DNA of 64,000 nucleotides from Chthonomonas sp. (GCA_016788425.1 JAEURQ010000002.1:124001-188000); one strand, 5' to 3'. Numbered from the stretch's first letter, positions 14,113 through 23,410 are shown. Notes: generated by a model from the sequence alone, not told the origin. Numbers and translations are program-made.

Positions 14113-17031
14113 ATGAAAAATCGAACAGCTTTACTTGCTATTGCCTTGGGATTGGGCGTGCTGCCAGCGAGCGCACTTGCCCAAATGTGGGTTAACGAAT
14201 GTATTGATCCGATGAATACGGCTCCGTATTCAACCGACTACGGCGTGAGCGGCATCGGAAACCGCTTTATCAGCATTACCCAGGGTCTTAGCGGCACCGT
14301 TACCTACGGAGGCATGACTGGACCTTGCTATGCCCCGACCGCCCGAACCCTCTCCGCCCAGGGCCGATTTGCTTTTTATACGGCTGGAACCGGGAGTAGT
14401 CAAACCGACTTTGACGACATCTTGGCCTACACGGTGGGCGCTCCCCGCGATGCCGCTGGCGATTTTTGCTACGCCCGCATTGTTCGCTTCGATCCGACCG
14501 ACGTGCCAGCTGACGCCGAGAAGAGCTATCTGTTTGGCGAAGATGGCGTTGGCCACTTTGTTGGAGCAAGCAACCGCTACTTTATCTCCCTTACCGAAAA
14601 CGGTGGTTGCCGCGTAGAATTGCGCGCTGACGCTGTTGGTGACGCCATCCGCATGCGCTGGCGCATGACCAACACCGGCACGACCACCCAAACCTTTGGT
14701 CTTAAGTTCGGCGCTTGGCCGGGCATGTTTGCTCAACCCGGCAGCTATGTGGATCCGGTAACCGGCGACACCCAGCCCTGGACGCAAGCTGGCGCAAACT
14801 TGCCGAGCGCAACCGGTATTGTCAAGCAAGGCACCGGCAACCCGCCTTATCCTTCGTACATTGTTACTCCGGAAAACCGACCGATTCGTGAAGGCCGCTC
14901 GTGGGTTCGCACCACGCCGGGCTTCCCGACCACGGTGAGTTTCACTTTCGGACAGGCTCTACCTTATGGCCTGCGAATCGAAAACGAAGCGAATGATTCG
15001 GTTCCGGATCACAGCCCCGTCGCCGGTTTCGCGATGGAAGACGAGTTATATCTCACCCGCGACAACAACATGGAATCGCGCGTGTTCAACGACCCGGCTT
15101 ACGGCTCGGCGACCGGCGACCCTGTTCTTAACGCAGGTGCCCCGGCCCTTCGAGAGCGCTCGGACGTGGCCGTGCAAAATATGGCCTTCGTGCAAACGTT
15201 CCAACCGCAAAACGTTGGCGCAGGCGGCACGGTCGATTTCGTCAACTATATTCGTTCGAGCTGGTCGGTGGCCAGCTACGCCACCAATGTGGGCACCACT
15301 CCGGCCGCCTACTCGGCGGTTCTGGACGGTCCTTTGCTCATTGGAAACGACCCGAACGGCGGCGCGCTTGCTCCGAACCCGTTCAATGTATTCGTCCACG
15401 TCGACAATACGCTGGCTGAGCTCGATCAAGAAATCACCCTGAACAACGTGAAGGTGACGATCAATTTGCCAGAAGGCATGGGCGTAAGCCTTGCTCCCGG
15501 CGAAACGATTACGAAGATCATCCCCTCGATCAACCCGAAGCAGATTCGCACGGTTCAGTGGGACTTGGAGACCGATGGTACATCGCCTTCGGAAGTGCCT
15601 TACACAGTTACGGTGCAGCCGACGCCCGGTCCGGTCAAGACGCTCGCCGGCAAGTTCAAGATCGCGAGCAGCCCGAACGTTCGACTTGGTGAAGGTGCGA
15701 ACATGGTGAGCTTCCCGTGGTCGTTCACCGATACCTCGCTGGATGCGATCTTTGATCCGCTCGTGAACGGTCAAGACTTCTATGCTTACCGCTGGAATCC
15801 GGACACCGGCGAATATGTACCGGTGACTTCGGCCGAACGCGGCCAAGCCATCTGGATCGTGTCCGACTTGGATACCGGAGTTCTGGATTTAACGGGCGCT
15901 CAACCGGCGGCCGACAACGTGACCGGTGGTTTGGTGACGAACCTTCGACCGGGCTGGAACCAAATCGGGAACCCGTACAGCTACCCGATTCCGCTCAGCC
16001 AACTCGTGGGCTTCGCCGAAGACAATCCTTCGCGATCGCTGACGTGGGCCGAAATGGTGCAAAACCAACTCGTGAGCCCGAGCCTTGCTTTCTGGCAACG
16101 CGATCCGGCTGACCCGACTTCGGGCAGCTACGCCTTCACCGGTTCGAACGCCGACACGCTTCTGCCGAATCAAGGCTACTGGATCTATGTCACAAGCTTC
16201 CAACCGGTTCGCTTGAGCTGGCCGCCGGTGTTCACCGCTGGTCTGCCGGGTTCCACCCGAAGCCAACAAGCCGCAAACGCCTGGACGCAATCGGACAAGC
16301 AGTGGCGACTCAACCTCGTCGCTCGCACCGATAGTGGTGTGGACAGCAGCAACTTCATTGGCGTGGCCAAGAACAAGGCTGAGGCAACTCGTCTGCGAGT
16401 CTACGAGCCGCCGCGCTCGCCGAACGCAAGCGTTGAGCTTTCGGTCCTGGATACCGTGGATGGCAAGCCGGCTCGCCTGGCCCAAGTCCTCAGCGAAACC
16501 TCGGGACGCCGTGAGTTCAAGGTGAATGTCCGCGCCAACGATGCGGGTGATGTCACTCTGCTCTGGCCGAACGTCAACTCGATCCCACGCAACGTTCGCG
16601 TTCAACTGGTGGACACCACCACGAACACGACTCGCGACCTGAGATTCGCCTCGAGCTACAGCTTCAAGATGGAAGCCAACTCGACCCGCGAAATGAAGGT
16701 GCAGATCGAACCGGGCCTCGCCACCAAGGCAGTGATCGGCAACGTGATCGTGACTCGCCCGAGCAAGGATGTCCGCGCTCCGTTCACCATCAACTACAGC
16801 CTCTCGTCGAGCGCCAACACGACGATTCGTGTTCTTGGTAGCAATGGCGGCGAAGTCTACACGGTGACCCGTGGTCGAGCAGACCGCGTCGGCGAAAATT
16901 CGGCGACCTGGACAATGCGCGACAACGCAAACCGTGCGGTGGCCCCGGGCGTCTACCAAGTCGAAATCGTGGCGGAAACCTCCACTGGCGAACGAGTTCG
17001 CAAGCTGGTTCCGGTCAACGTCGTTCGATAA
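14113..17031 (+). CDS. large secreted protein with FlgD-Ig-like C-terminal domain
   Basis: 972 residues with a signal peptide (MKNRTALLAIALGLGVLPASALAQ). The first ~500 residues are beta-rich with two early Cys (ECIDPM, GPCYAPT) and no family I can name. Residues ~525-700 contain motifs seen in large exported proteins of Bacteroidetes and armatimonads: GANMVSFPWSF, FYAYRWNPDTGEYVPV, GWNQIGNPYSYPIPL, NQGYWIYV. Residues ~875-972 form an immunoglobulin-like FlgD/T9SS-tail-type domain: FTINYSLSSSANTTIRVLGSNG, WTMRDNANRAVAPGVYQVEIV. In other systems such tails bind sorting machinery or cap structures. Its stop and the next start share one base (TAATG), so the two proteins are probably made together. 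Confidence 0.65.
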   Translation: MKNRTALLAIALGLGVLPASALAQMWVNECIDPMNTAPYSTDYGVSGIGNRFISITQGLSGTVTYGGMTGPCYAPTARTLSAQGRFAFYTAGTGSSQTDFDDILAYTVGAPRDAAGDFCYARIVRFDPTDVPADAEKSYLFGEDGVGHFVGASNRYFISLTENGGCRVELRADAVGDAIRMRWRMTNTGTTTQTFGLKFGAWPGMFAQPGSYVDPVTGDTQPWTQAGANLPSATGIVKQGTGNPPYPSYIVTPENRPIREGRSWVRTTPGFPTTVSFTFGQALPYGLRIENEANDSVPDHSPVAGFAMEDELYLTRDNNMESRVFNDPAYGSATGDPVLNAGAPALRERSDVAVQNMAFVQTFQPQNVGAGGTVDFVNYIRSSWSVASYATNVGTTPAAYSAVLDGPLLIGNDPNGGALAPNPFNVFVHVDNTLAELDQEITLNNVKVTINLPEGMGVSLAPGETITKIIPSINPKQIRTVQWDLETDGTSPSEVPYTVTVQPTPGPVKTLAGKFKIASSPNVRLGEGANMVSFPWSFTDTSLDAIFDPLVNGQDFYAYRWNPDTGEYVPVTSAERGQAIWIVSDLDTGVLDLTGAQPAADNVTGGLVTNLRPGWNQIGNPYSYPIPLSQLVGFAEDNPSRSLTWAEMVQNQLVSPSLAFWQRDPADPTSGSYAFTGSNADTLLPNQGYWIYVTSFQPVRLSWPPVFTAGLPGSTRSQQAANAWTQSDKQWRLNLVARTDSGVDSSNFIGVAKNKAEATRLRVYEPPRSPNASVELSVLDTVDGKPARLAQVLSETSGRREFKVNVRANDAGDVTLLWPNVNSIPRNVRVQLVDTTTNTTRDLRFASSYSFKMEANSTREMKVQIEPGLATKAVIGNVIVTRPSKDVRAPFTINYSLSSSANTTIRVLGSNGGEVYTVTRGRADRVGENSATWTMRDNANRAVAPGVYQVEIVAETSTGERVRKLVPVNVVR

Positions 17032-19052
17032 TGACTCACAACGGGGTTCGGGCATTTAGGCTCGGACCCCGTTTTTGCGCGTTTTTGGTTGGGCTTTTTT
17101 GCCTGCTGACCTTCGCGTGGGCCAATGGCGGCTCGGCGCAAATGACGTTCTTCCCGGCGATCGCCGTGGGCGATGGCCGCACCAACGTCACGGTGACGGT
17201 CGAGGTCCGCGACTCCACGGGACGGCTGGTGGCCGATGGCACGCAGGTTCTGCTGACCACCACCATCGGCACGATCAACGAGACCATTGTCACGACGCGC
17301 AACGGGATCGCCCGCCTGACTCTGCTCGCGCCGACGCAGGCCGGCATCGCCAAGGTCACGGCAAGCGTGCCGCGCCTCGCGACCAACACCACCATTGATT
17401 ACGAGTTCGTCGCGACCGCCGAAGAACTCAATCAGCTTCAAGATTTTATTCAGGTCAGCGGCCCGGAAAAGCTGCTCTTCGCCAGCGGCGATCGCATCAT
17501 CATGGTAAGCGCGCCGAACCGCGGCGCGCGCATCACCTATCGCAACATCGAGATCCAAGCCGACGATCTGCAGATTAACGTGCCGCAGTTCGAGGTGCGC
17601 GCCCGCAACGCGCTGGTCACGATCTCGGGCAAAAGCACCGTGTTTCGCGAGCTGTACTATCAGCTCAATCGCAAGGCCGGTTATGCGGTCAGTACAGTGG
17701 ATCGCCCGCGCCCGCGTATCAAGCCCGAATGGCCGGTCAAGGTCGCGGTCGAAAAGCGCCAAGTCGTTGGCGTGGTCGAGCTCACCGGGCTGCAAGCGGC
17801 GGAATACAAGCTCACCACCAACCCGCGTTGGTTCGAAATGGCCGATGTGGCCGGGCTAGGGGTTGATGTGCGCGCGAAGAGCGCGACTGTGTGGCCATAC
17901 CGCTACATCTACTTCCGGCAGGCGGAAGTCACTCTCGAAGGGCGTCGCCTTCTGCGGCTGCCGTTGCTAAAAATGGGCACTCAGCCAAACGCGCCCCTTC
18001 TTGGCGAGCAGGTGATGAGCATCACCAACAGCCAGGTCGCGCTAAGCTACCCGTACTATTTGAGCCTCAAGCCCGAGTCGAGCAGCCTGCTCCGTCTCCG
18101 ATCGGGTCTGAAGAGCTCCACCGGTGCGGGCGCCACCGGCGGCAACTTTATAGACTTGGAGCATCGCTGGAACAAGGGCGCCAATAACGATGGCTCGCTC
18201 CTGCTGCGCGGCATCTCGCGTGGCGACTGGAGCGCCGGACTTCAGCAATATCTTCGCCTCAACGACAAGCTCACGGTCAACTTTTTGCTCGACTCGCCGG
18301 CCCACTCCAGCCTGTTCGCGAACCTTCAAGTGGCGCAGCAATTCCGCAAGAGCAGCCTCAACTACACGCTGACCAACAACCGCTCGCTCAAGGGTTTTGC
18401 GTTTGGCAGCGCGACGCACCAACTGGCGCTCGATAACATTCCCGAGGTCCTAGGCAAGAGCGGCATCAACTACACACTAGGTCTTACCGCGCTGCATTTC
18501 GATTCCCGATCGGGCGGGCAGAGCCGGTCGAGTTCCAACGTCGGCGTGCGCGGGCGGTTCTACACCAACTCGCTGCGCCTAGCCAAAGGCACCAGCATGA
18601 ACAGCGCGGTGGCCATCACCCACCGTCTAGCGCGCAACCAAAGCCAGGGCACCGCGTTTCAATGGACCACCTCGGTGTACCAATTGCTCGGGCGGTTTGG
18701 CACGTTGCAGGCGGGCTACGATTTCTTGGAAGACCCGATCTCCTCGTCGTTCAACACCGGGCGGCACCGCGTGAACGCCAGCGCGACTTGGGATCAGGGG
18801 CGCTTCTCGCTGGGACTGTACGGCGGCAAGACGCTCGACGCACGGCGGTACAACTTGACCGGGCGCGTCGGGTATGTTCTCAGTTCGGCTTGGCGTTTCC
18901 AAGCCGTCCATTCCTTGGACCGGTTCACCGATAGTTACTTCGGCGAGACCAGCTTGATTATCAGCCGGCCGATTCAGGGCATAGAAGTTGGGGTGAGTTA
19001 TTCGAGTCGTACACGTCGCCTTGGTCTTGAATTGTTGGGGGCTGGTTTCTAG
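17031..19052 (+). CDS. Ig-like / OstA-like / outer-membrane beta-barrel protein
   Basis: 673 residues; start ATG overlaps the previous stop by one base. Residues 12-37 form the signal sequence (FCAFLVGLFCLLTFAWANGGSAQ). Residues ~42-125 match a Big_1 (invasin/intimin-type) Ig domain: TNVTVTVEVRDSTGRLVADGTQVLLTT, GIARLTLLAPTQAGIAKVTAS. Residues ~145-210 carry an OstA/LptA-like pattern (RIIMVSAPNRGARITYRNIEIQADDLQINV), where a nucleated beta-jellyroll accepts lipid or polymer. From ~300 to the end, alternating strands with Gly and aromatic residues resemble an LptD-type or other large barrel, and the last residue is Phe. LptD moves lipopolysaccharide to the outer leaflet; the added Ig domain and the context suggest a different cargo. 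Function is inferred only. Confidence 0.6.
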   Translation: MTHNGVRAFRLGPRFCAFLVGLFCLLTFAWANGGSAQMTFFPAIAVGDGRTNVTVTVEVRDSTGRLVADGTQVLLTTTIGTINETIVTTRNGIARLTLLAPTQAGIAKVTASVPRLATNTTIDYEFVATAEELNQLQDFIQVSGPEKLLFASGDRIIMVSAPNRGARITYRNIEIQADDLQINVPQFEVRARNALVTISGKSTVFRELYYQLNRKAGYAVSTVDRPRPRIKPEWPVKVAVEKRQVVGVVELTGLQAAEYKLTTNPRWFEMADVAGLGVDVRAKSATVWPYRYIYFRQAEVTLEGRRLLRLPLLKMGTQPNAPLLGEQVMSITNSQVALSYPYYLSLKPESSSLLRLRSGLKSSTGAGATGGNFIDLEHRWNKGANNDGSLLLRGISRGDWSAGLQQYLRLNDKLTVNFLLDSPAHSSLFANLQVAQQFRKSSLNYTLTNNRSLKGFAFGSATHQLALDNIPEVLGKSGINYTLGLTALHFDSRSGGQSRSSSNVGVRGRFYTNSLRLAKGTSMNSAVAITHRLARNQSQGTAFQWTTSVYQLLGRFGTLQAGYDFLEDPISSSFNTGRHRVNASATWDQGRFSLGLYGGKTLDARRYNLTGRVGYVLSSAWRFQAVHSLDRFTDSYFGETSLIISRPIQGIEVGVSYSSRTRRLGLELLGAGF

Positions 19053-20712
19053 CGCGTCGGCGCAAGCGTTCGGCCCGTTTGGTTTTGCCGATTCGTCGCC
19101 GAAACTCCTCGATTTTGAGTTTGATCAGGAGGGCCTTCGAGCCGCCGTTCCGGCATCGGACAAGCTCCTTTTCTGGGAGCCGGTGACTCCTCCCACGCCG
19201 CAATACGTCAACGCGATGGAGCGGTTGCTGGTCACCAACGTGCGCTCGCTCAACCCCAGCAAGTTTCGCCTGGCGCAGGCCGGGCTCGGCATCGAAGCGT
19301 ATTTTCCCGATGGCATCGGGCTGCGATGTCGGTCGCTGACGGCGCCGTTCCTTAGCTGGCCGGGCGGCAGCGCCGGCCCGGGCGTGCCGGTGCCGCCGAG
19401 CAAGTGGCTCATGATCTCGTTTGGCGAGGCGCAACCGCCGGTCATGATGTCGTTCCTCTCCAGCAAGACGACCCTGAAGGTTGAGGGCCGCACGGGCGAC
19501 TGGACCGTGAAATCACCCCTCGATTACAAAGGCTGGGTGCGGTTTTTGCTCCCCACCGGGCACGAATCGGTCGGCACGAGCGGCGTGCAAAGCCTCGGCC
19601 AACTCGCCACGCGCGTGGCAAATCTGGCGACGTTTTGGGAAAAACCGATTCCGAAACTGGTGAACTTCCGCGCTGAGAACGTGGCGGGCGGCGTCAACGC
19701 GACCTGGGTGTTCGACCGTCCGGGCGCGATGGTGCCCGCCGCAGCCCATGCGGCTCGCGCAAACGGCTACATGCTCGAAGTCCGTTCGCCGCTGGACGTG
19801 ATGAAGAAGCCGATTGTCGCCGGAGTCCGCGCCTTTAGCCGAACAAAGGAACTGACAATTTTCTTTCCGATGCTGCCGAAGCTCAGCGGGCGACCGCTCG
19901 GCACGGGCATGATCGCGCCGCTGCTGCAAGGCGAGGCGCAAGACCCGCCGAACTACTACCGGCAAGCGATTCAGGCGATGTTCTTGAGCATTGCGCCGGG
20001 GCCGAAAAAGTGGATGGAAGATTCGCAGGCTCGCCTTGCCGCGGCCGGACCGTGGTCGCGCAATCTCACGAACAACCCCACTCGGTTTGATTCGAAAGGT
20101 CGCGGCTACTGGGAACTGGCCTACGCCGGCTGGTTTGAGCTCTTGCTCACGGGCAAGTCGGATGATCTGGACCAAGCGTGGCGCGGCGTGGACATGGCGG
20201 CGTGGGAGCCGGGCTACCTGGCGCAGGGCCAAAACAACCGCGTGGCGGCCTACATGGCGCTGGCCGGGTTCAGCGGAACCGCGCGCGATCGCGCGCTCGC
20301 GGGGATGATCCACGCCGGCGATATCGCCCGGCGGCAAGCCGGTTCGCTGCGCGTGCTCGAAGGCGTCCGTAAGAGTCTGTTCACGGCAAAGCCCGCCGAC
20401 AATCTCGGGCGGTTTTGGCAGAGCCCAATTCGCATTCTTTCCGGGCCGCTGCCCACGTTCCGGCGCACGCCAACCGTGCTTTCGCTCGCCTTCGCGGGCG
20501 GCACGTTGCGGCTCAGTTGCGTGCGTCGCTACGAGATTGTGGATATCGATGGCGAGGCCGACTACACATGGGGAACCGCCGAAGGGCGGGCCGTGTTTAC
20601 GGTGAAAGGACTGGCGGGGAAGACGACCGTGGTGAAGCTGCGGGACTTGCGCGACCATCCGCTGCCCGCGTTTCCGGCGCTACCGGATTACGTAGAGCAG
20701 ATTCAACCGTAA
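19021..20712 (+). CDS. secreted protein of unknown function
   Basis: 563 residues from TTG 19021, inside the last 32 nt of the barrel gene. The start is doubtful: from the only upstream in-frame stop (18994) to 19021 there is no ATG, GTG or TTG, yet the TTG start leaves a truncated-looking signal peptide (MVLNCWGLVSSASAQA). An ATT at 19000 would restore a full one. The mature protein has a beta-rich N-terminal half. An alpha-rich C-terminal half includes GYWELAYAGWFELLLTGKSDD and NNRVAAYMALAGFSGTARDRALAG, reminiscent of alpha/alpha-toroid repeats, and ends in a small beta domain. No catalytic motif was recognised. Its overlap with the barrel gene puts it in the same operon. Confidence 0.55.
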   Translation: MVLNCWGLVSSASAQAFGPFGFADSSPKLLDFEFDQEGLRAAVPASDKLLFWEPVTPPTPQYVNAMERLLVTNVRSLNPSKFRLAQAGLGIEAYFPDGIGLRCRSLTAPFLSWPGGSAGPGVPVPPSKWLMISFGEAQPPVMMSFLSSKTTLKVEGRTGDWTVKSPLDYKGWVRFLLPTGHESVGTSGVQSLGQLATRVANLATFWEKPIPKLVNFRAENVAGGVNATWVFDRPGAMVPAAAHAARANGYMLEVRSPLDVMKKPIVAGVRAFSRTKELTIFFPMLPKLSGRPLGTGMIAPLLQGEAQDPPNYYRQAIQAMFLSIAPGPKKWMEDSQARLAAAGPWSRNLTNNPTRFDSKGRGYWELAYAGWFELLLTGKSDDLDQAWRGVDMAAWEPGYLAQGQNNRVAAYMALAGFSGTARDRALAGMIHAGDIARRQAGSLRVLEGVRKSLFTAKPADNLGRFWQSPIRILSGPLPTFRRTPTVLSLAFAGGTLRLSCVRRYEIVDIDGEADYTWGTAEGRAVFTVKGLAGKTTVVKLRDLRDHPLPAFPALPDYVEQIQP

Positions 20713-20737
20713 CCTGGGGCCGTCCTGGTCGAGCTAC

Positions 20738-20769
20738 AAAAAAACACACCGGCGAAATTCGCCGGTGTG
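20738..20769 (-). terminator. terminator for the leftward gene ending at 20793
   Basis: 10-bp stem CACACCGGCG/CGCCGGTGTG (20745-20769, loop AAATT). Read on the minus strand it is followed by seven T (20738-20744). It lies after the rightward envelope locus as well, where it lacks a T-run. Confidence 0.85.
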
Positions 20770-20792
20770 ACTCATGCTTCGAGGCTACAAAC

Positions 20793-21515
20793 CTACTTGC
20801 TGCGGAACTCGAACTTCTCGCCGTCGGTGTTGATGGAGATTGTCCAGTCGCCATCAGTCGGAACCTTGGCGCGCTGACTCGGCGTCAGGTCGCTCGCGCG
20901 CAAGTAGCCTTGCGACTTCATCTTTGCGCGTTGTTCTGGCGTGAGCGAAGCGATCAGGTCCTTGTGCGAGTTGGTTTGCCACTTGCGCATGCCCTTCTCA
21001 ATCTCGGGCTTAATCTTCTTCAGCTCGATCTTCATCTTCTCCATGTCGGGCTTGATGTCCTTCATTTCGATGTGGAACTTTTCCATTTCCTTCATCATCT
21101 TTTCGGAGTCTTCCGGGGAGAAGCGGGGCAGAACCTTGAGGTCGAAGTCCTTGAAGCCTTCGAGTTCCTTGAGCTCGCTCAGGTCCTTAAAGTCAAACTT
21201 CAGGTCTTCAAAGTGCTTGTGGAGCGACTTCATGTCGGGCATTTCCCATGAGTTGCTCATGCCATCGGCGTCGACGTGGACCTTCATGATCCGCTCCTTG
21301 CCGTTGGACTTAATCTTGATTTCGAGCGGCTCGCCCGCCTTCACTTGGATGCGCTGGCCGTTCACGTAGACCTCCACGTCCTTGGCGGCCGACTTTTGAA
21401 CTTCCACCTTCGGCGGCGTTTTGGCTTGCACCGGGGTGGCGTCGTCGACTAAATGCAGACCGACCGCACCAGCGGCGACGAGCAAGGCTGAATAAGCAAT
21501 GTTTGTAAAAGGCAT
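20793..21515 (-). CDS. membrane-anchored protein with charged helical region
   Basis: 240 residues from ATG 21515, chosen because GGAGG lies five bases upstream; an ATG six codons earlier lacks this. Residues 5-22 are a hydrophobic anchor or signal (IAYSALLVAAGAVGLHLV). Residues ~47-85 look like a small beta domain (VEVYVNGQRIQVKAGEPLEIKIKSNGK). Residues ~100-190 are strongly charged and helical, with repeated KDLSELKELEGFKDF, MMKEMEKFHIEMKDIKPDMEKMKIELKKIKPEIEK, suggesting a coiled coil. The C-terminus holds ASLTPEQRAKMKSQGYLRASDLTPSQRAK. The motif GYLR also occurs in the small protein encoded just upstream. I recognise no family; the gene order suggests that the two proteins work together. 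Confidence 0.6.
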   Translation of the reverse strand: MPFTNIAYSALLVAAGAVGLHLVDDATPVQAKTPPKVEVQKSAAKDVEVYVNGQRIQVKAGEPLEIKIKSNGKERIMKVHVDADGMSNSWEMPDMKSLHKHFEDLKFDFKDLSELKELEGFKDFDLKVLPRFSPEDSEKMMKEMEKFHIEMKDIKPDMEKMKIELKKIKPEIEKGMRKWQTNSHKDLIASLTPEQRAKMKSQGYLRASDLTPSQRAKVPTDGDWTISINTDGEKFEFRSK

Positions 21516-21593
21516 CGTTTCCTCCAACTGCATTTACAAACGAAGCACGCAGGGGAGTTCCCGCGAAATTTTGCCTAGGACTTTGGTGCCAGG

Positions 21594-21860
21594 CTACTTG
21601 GTATCGCCTTCGACGCGGGATTCGCCTTGGCGAAGGTAACCGTGCGCGCGCAAAATTTCTTCGCGGCGGGCCGGATTTTCAAAGTTGGCTTGCTCCATCA
21701 GCAGGCTGCTCTTACGGGCGGCGACGGCCGTCGTGGCCTCGCGAGCGAGCTTGGCTTCGTTGCGTTGGCGGAGAACCTCGCGCCACACGGGCAGGCTGAG
21801 GGCGACCCCGCAACATGCGGCGATCAGTAAGATGCGCGAACCGTTCCTTCGTTTCTTCAT
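21594..21860 (-). CDS. small single-pass membrane protein
   Basis: 88 residues from the ATG at 21860, which has AGGA 8 nt upstream; another in-frame ATG at 21869 would add MVV. The sequence is KKRRNG (basic, cytoplasmic), then a transmembrane helix (ILLIAACCGVALSLPVWREV), a charged helix (RQRNEAKLAREATTAVAARKSSLLMEQANF) and a tail with REEILRAHGYLRQGESR. The tail shares the GYLR motif and the preceding Arg/Glu helix with the neighbouring 240-residue protein. It lies 47 nt after the pyk stop on the same strand. Function unknown. Confidence 0.55.
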   Translation of the reverse strand: MKKRRNGSRILLIAACCGVALSLPVWREVLRQRNEAKLAREATTAVAARKSSLLMEQANFENPARREEILRAHGYLRQGESRVEGDTK

Positions 21861-21907
21861 GACGACCATCCTGGACGTACTCGCTATAGTACACCAAGTG
21901 GGCGCGA

Positions 21908-23317
21908 TTAATCTACGAATTCAAACTGAATCAGGTTGGTTCGGCCCGGAACGCCCGCCGGAACGCCAGCCGTGACGACCACAGGATCGCCGGACCGTAA
22001 GCGCTTTGTGTCTTTAAAACCGCCGATCGCGCGTCGGACCACCTCTTCGTTGGCATCGGCAAACTCAACGAGCGCGGTTTCCACGCCCCATGAAATCGAA
22101 AGTCGCCGTTGCACGCGCGGATCCCAGGTGGCGCAGAACACCGGACAATCGGGTCGGAATTTGGCCACGAGGCGTGGCGTCATGCCGCTGGTGGAGGTGC
22201 AGACAATCGCCTTGGTTTTGAGCGTCGTCGCGAGTTGCACCGCGGATTGAGCCACGGCCTCGGTGTGGCGAATGTCGACATCCTTTTGCCCCAAGTGCGA
22301 TCGATCGAAATGGCTTTCGTGGTCGAACGCGCCATCGCTGCGCTCGGCGATTTTGGCCATGGTGCGCACACATTCCAGCGGGAAGTTGCCGGCAGCGGTT
22401 TCGCCGCTCAGCATCAAGGCGTCGGTGCCGTCCATCACGGCGTTGGCGATGTCGGTGGCCTCGGCGCGGGTTGGGCGAGGCGAATCGATCATGCTTTCCA
22501 TCATCTGGGTCGCCGTAATCACCGGCTTGCCAAACCGCAAGCAGCGCCGAATAATCTGCTTTTGCATGATCGGTACGTCCTCGATATCCACTTGCAGGCC
22601 CAGGTCGCCGCGCGCAACCATGATCACGTCGCTGGCTTCGATAATGCTGTCGATATTGCGGACGGCCTCGCGCGTCTCCACCTTGGCGCAGAGCGAGATG
22701 AACGGATCATAGTCGTTCACGAGATCGCGAAGCTCCACCATTTCGTCGGCGGTGCGAACGTAGCTCAGGGCGATAAAGTCCACGCCCGCCGCGCAGGCTT
22801 GGCGCACGTCGTCGCGATCTTTGGCGGTCAGGCTCTCCACCGGGAACGAGCGCCCCACCACGGTCACGCCTTGCTTGGTTTTCACCACGCCGCCCGAAAT
22901 CACGGAGACCATCACGGCGTTGTCCACCCGCGCTGTTACGCGGAGTTCGACGTGGCCGTCGCCAATGAGGACGCGATCGCCGAGGGCGAGCGCGTTAAAA
23001 ATCCGTTCGTCGGGCACGCTCAGGTGCGGGCCATCGAGTTGGGTGATGGTGGCGGTTTGGCCGGTCTCCAAGGTCACGGCGTCGTTGGGCAAAATGCCGA
23101 GCCGAATTTTAGGCCCCTGGAGGTCGGCAAGGACTCCGACGCGGTTGGAAAACTCCGAATCGCGTAGCCAGGCGATCCACTGACGTTTGGCATCCCAATC
23201 GCCGTGAGAACAGTTCAAGCGCAACACGTTGACGCCCGCTTGGAGCAGGGCTAGCAGCTTTTCTTGCGAATGAATCGCGGGCCCCAGCGTGGCGACAATT
23301 TTGGTACGGCGTCTCAC
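21908..23317 (-). CDS. pyk: pyruvate kinase
   Basis: 469 residues; converts phosphoenolpyruvate and ADP to pyruvate and ATP at the end of glycolysis. TKIVATLGPA (residues 5-14), VLRLNCSHG (with Cys where most have FS), ADLQGPKIRLG, the ALSYVRTADEM block, the active-site region ISLCAKVETREAVRN, MVARGDLGLQV, and ITATQMMESMIDSPRPTRAEATDIANAVMDG are all conserved. The C-terminal domain is complete (IVCTSTSGMTPRLVAKFRPDCPVFCAT) and there is no extra PEP-utiliser domain. The start is GTG at 23317 with TATTAC 6 nt before it, so the mRNA may be leaderless. It is divergent from acpP-fabF. Confidence 0.95.
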   Translation of the reverse strand: MRRRTKIVATLGPAIHSQEKLLALLQAGVNVLRLNCSHGDWDAKRQWIAWLRDSEFSNRVGVLADLQGPKIRLGILPNDAVTLETGQTATITQLDGPHLSVPDERIFNALALGDRVLIGDGHVELRVTARVDNAVMVSVISGGVVKTKQGVTVVGRSFPVESLTAKDRDDVRQACAAGVDFIALSYVRTADEMVELRDLVNDYDPFISLCAKVETREAVRNIDSIIEASDVIMVARGDLGLQVDIEDVPIMQKQIIRRCLRFGKPVITATQMMESMIDSPRPTRAEATDIANAVMDGTDALMLSGETAAGNFPLECVRTMAKIAERSDGAFDHESHFDRSHLGQKDVDIRHTEAVAQSAVQLATTLKTKAIVCTSTSGMTPRLVAKFRPDCPVFCATWDPRVQRRLSISWGVETALVEFADANEEVVRRAIGGFKDTKRLRSGDPVVVTAGVPAGVPGRTNLIQFEFVD

Positions 23318-23368
23318 CTTATAGTAATATTGGCAGGGAATGCGATTCCTTGGAAGTTGGAACGGCGG

Positions 23369-23374
23369 TACACT
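23369..23374 (+). promoter_or_regulatory. putative -10 box of acpP-fabF
   Basis: TACACT in context GGTACACTCG, close to the rpsA -10 context (GGTACACTTTCG). Leader of about 30 nt; a TTCCTT at 23346-23351 is a weak -35 with 17-nt spacing. Confidence 0.4.
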
Positions 23375-23410
23375 CGCACTCGTATCCTAACCAGGACGCA
23401 GAGAAGTCAG

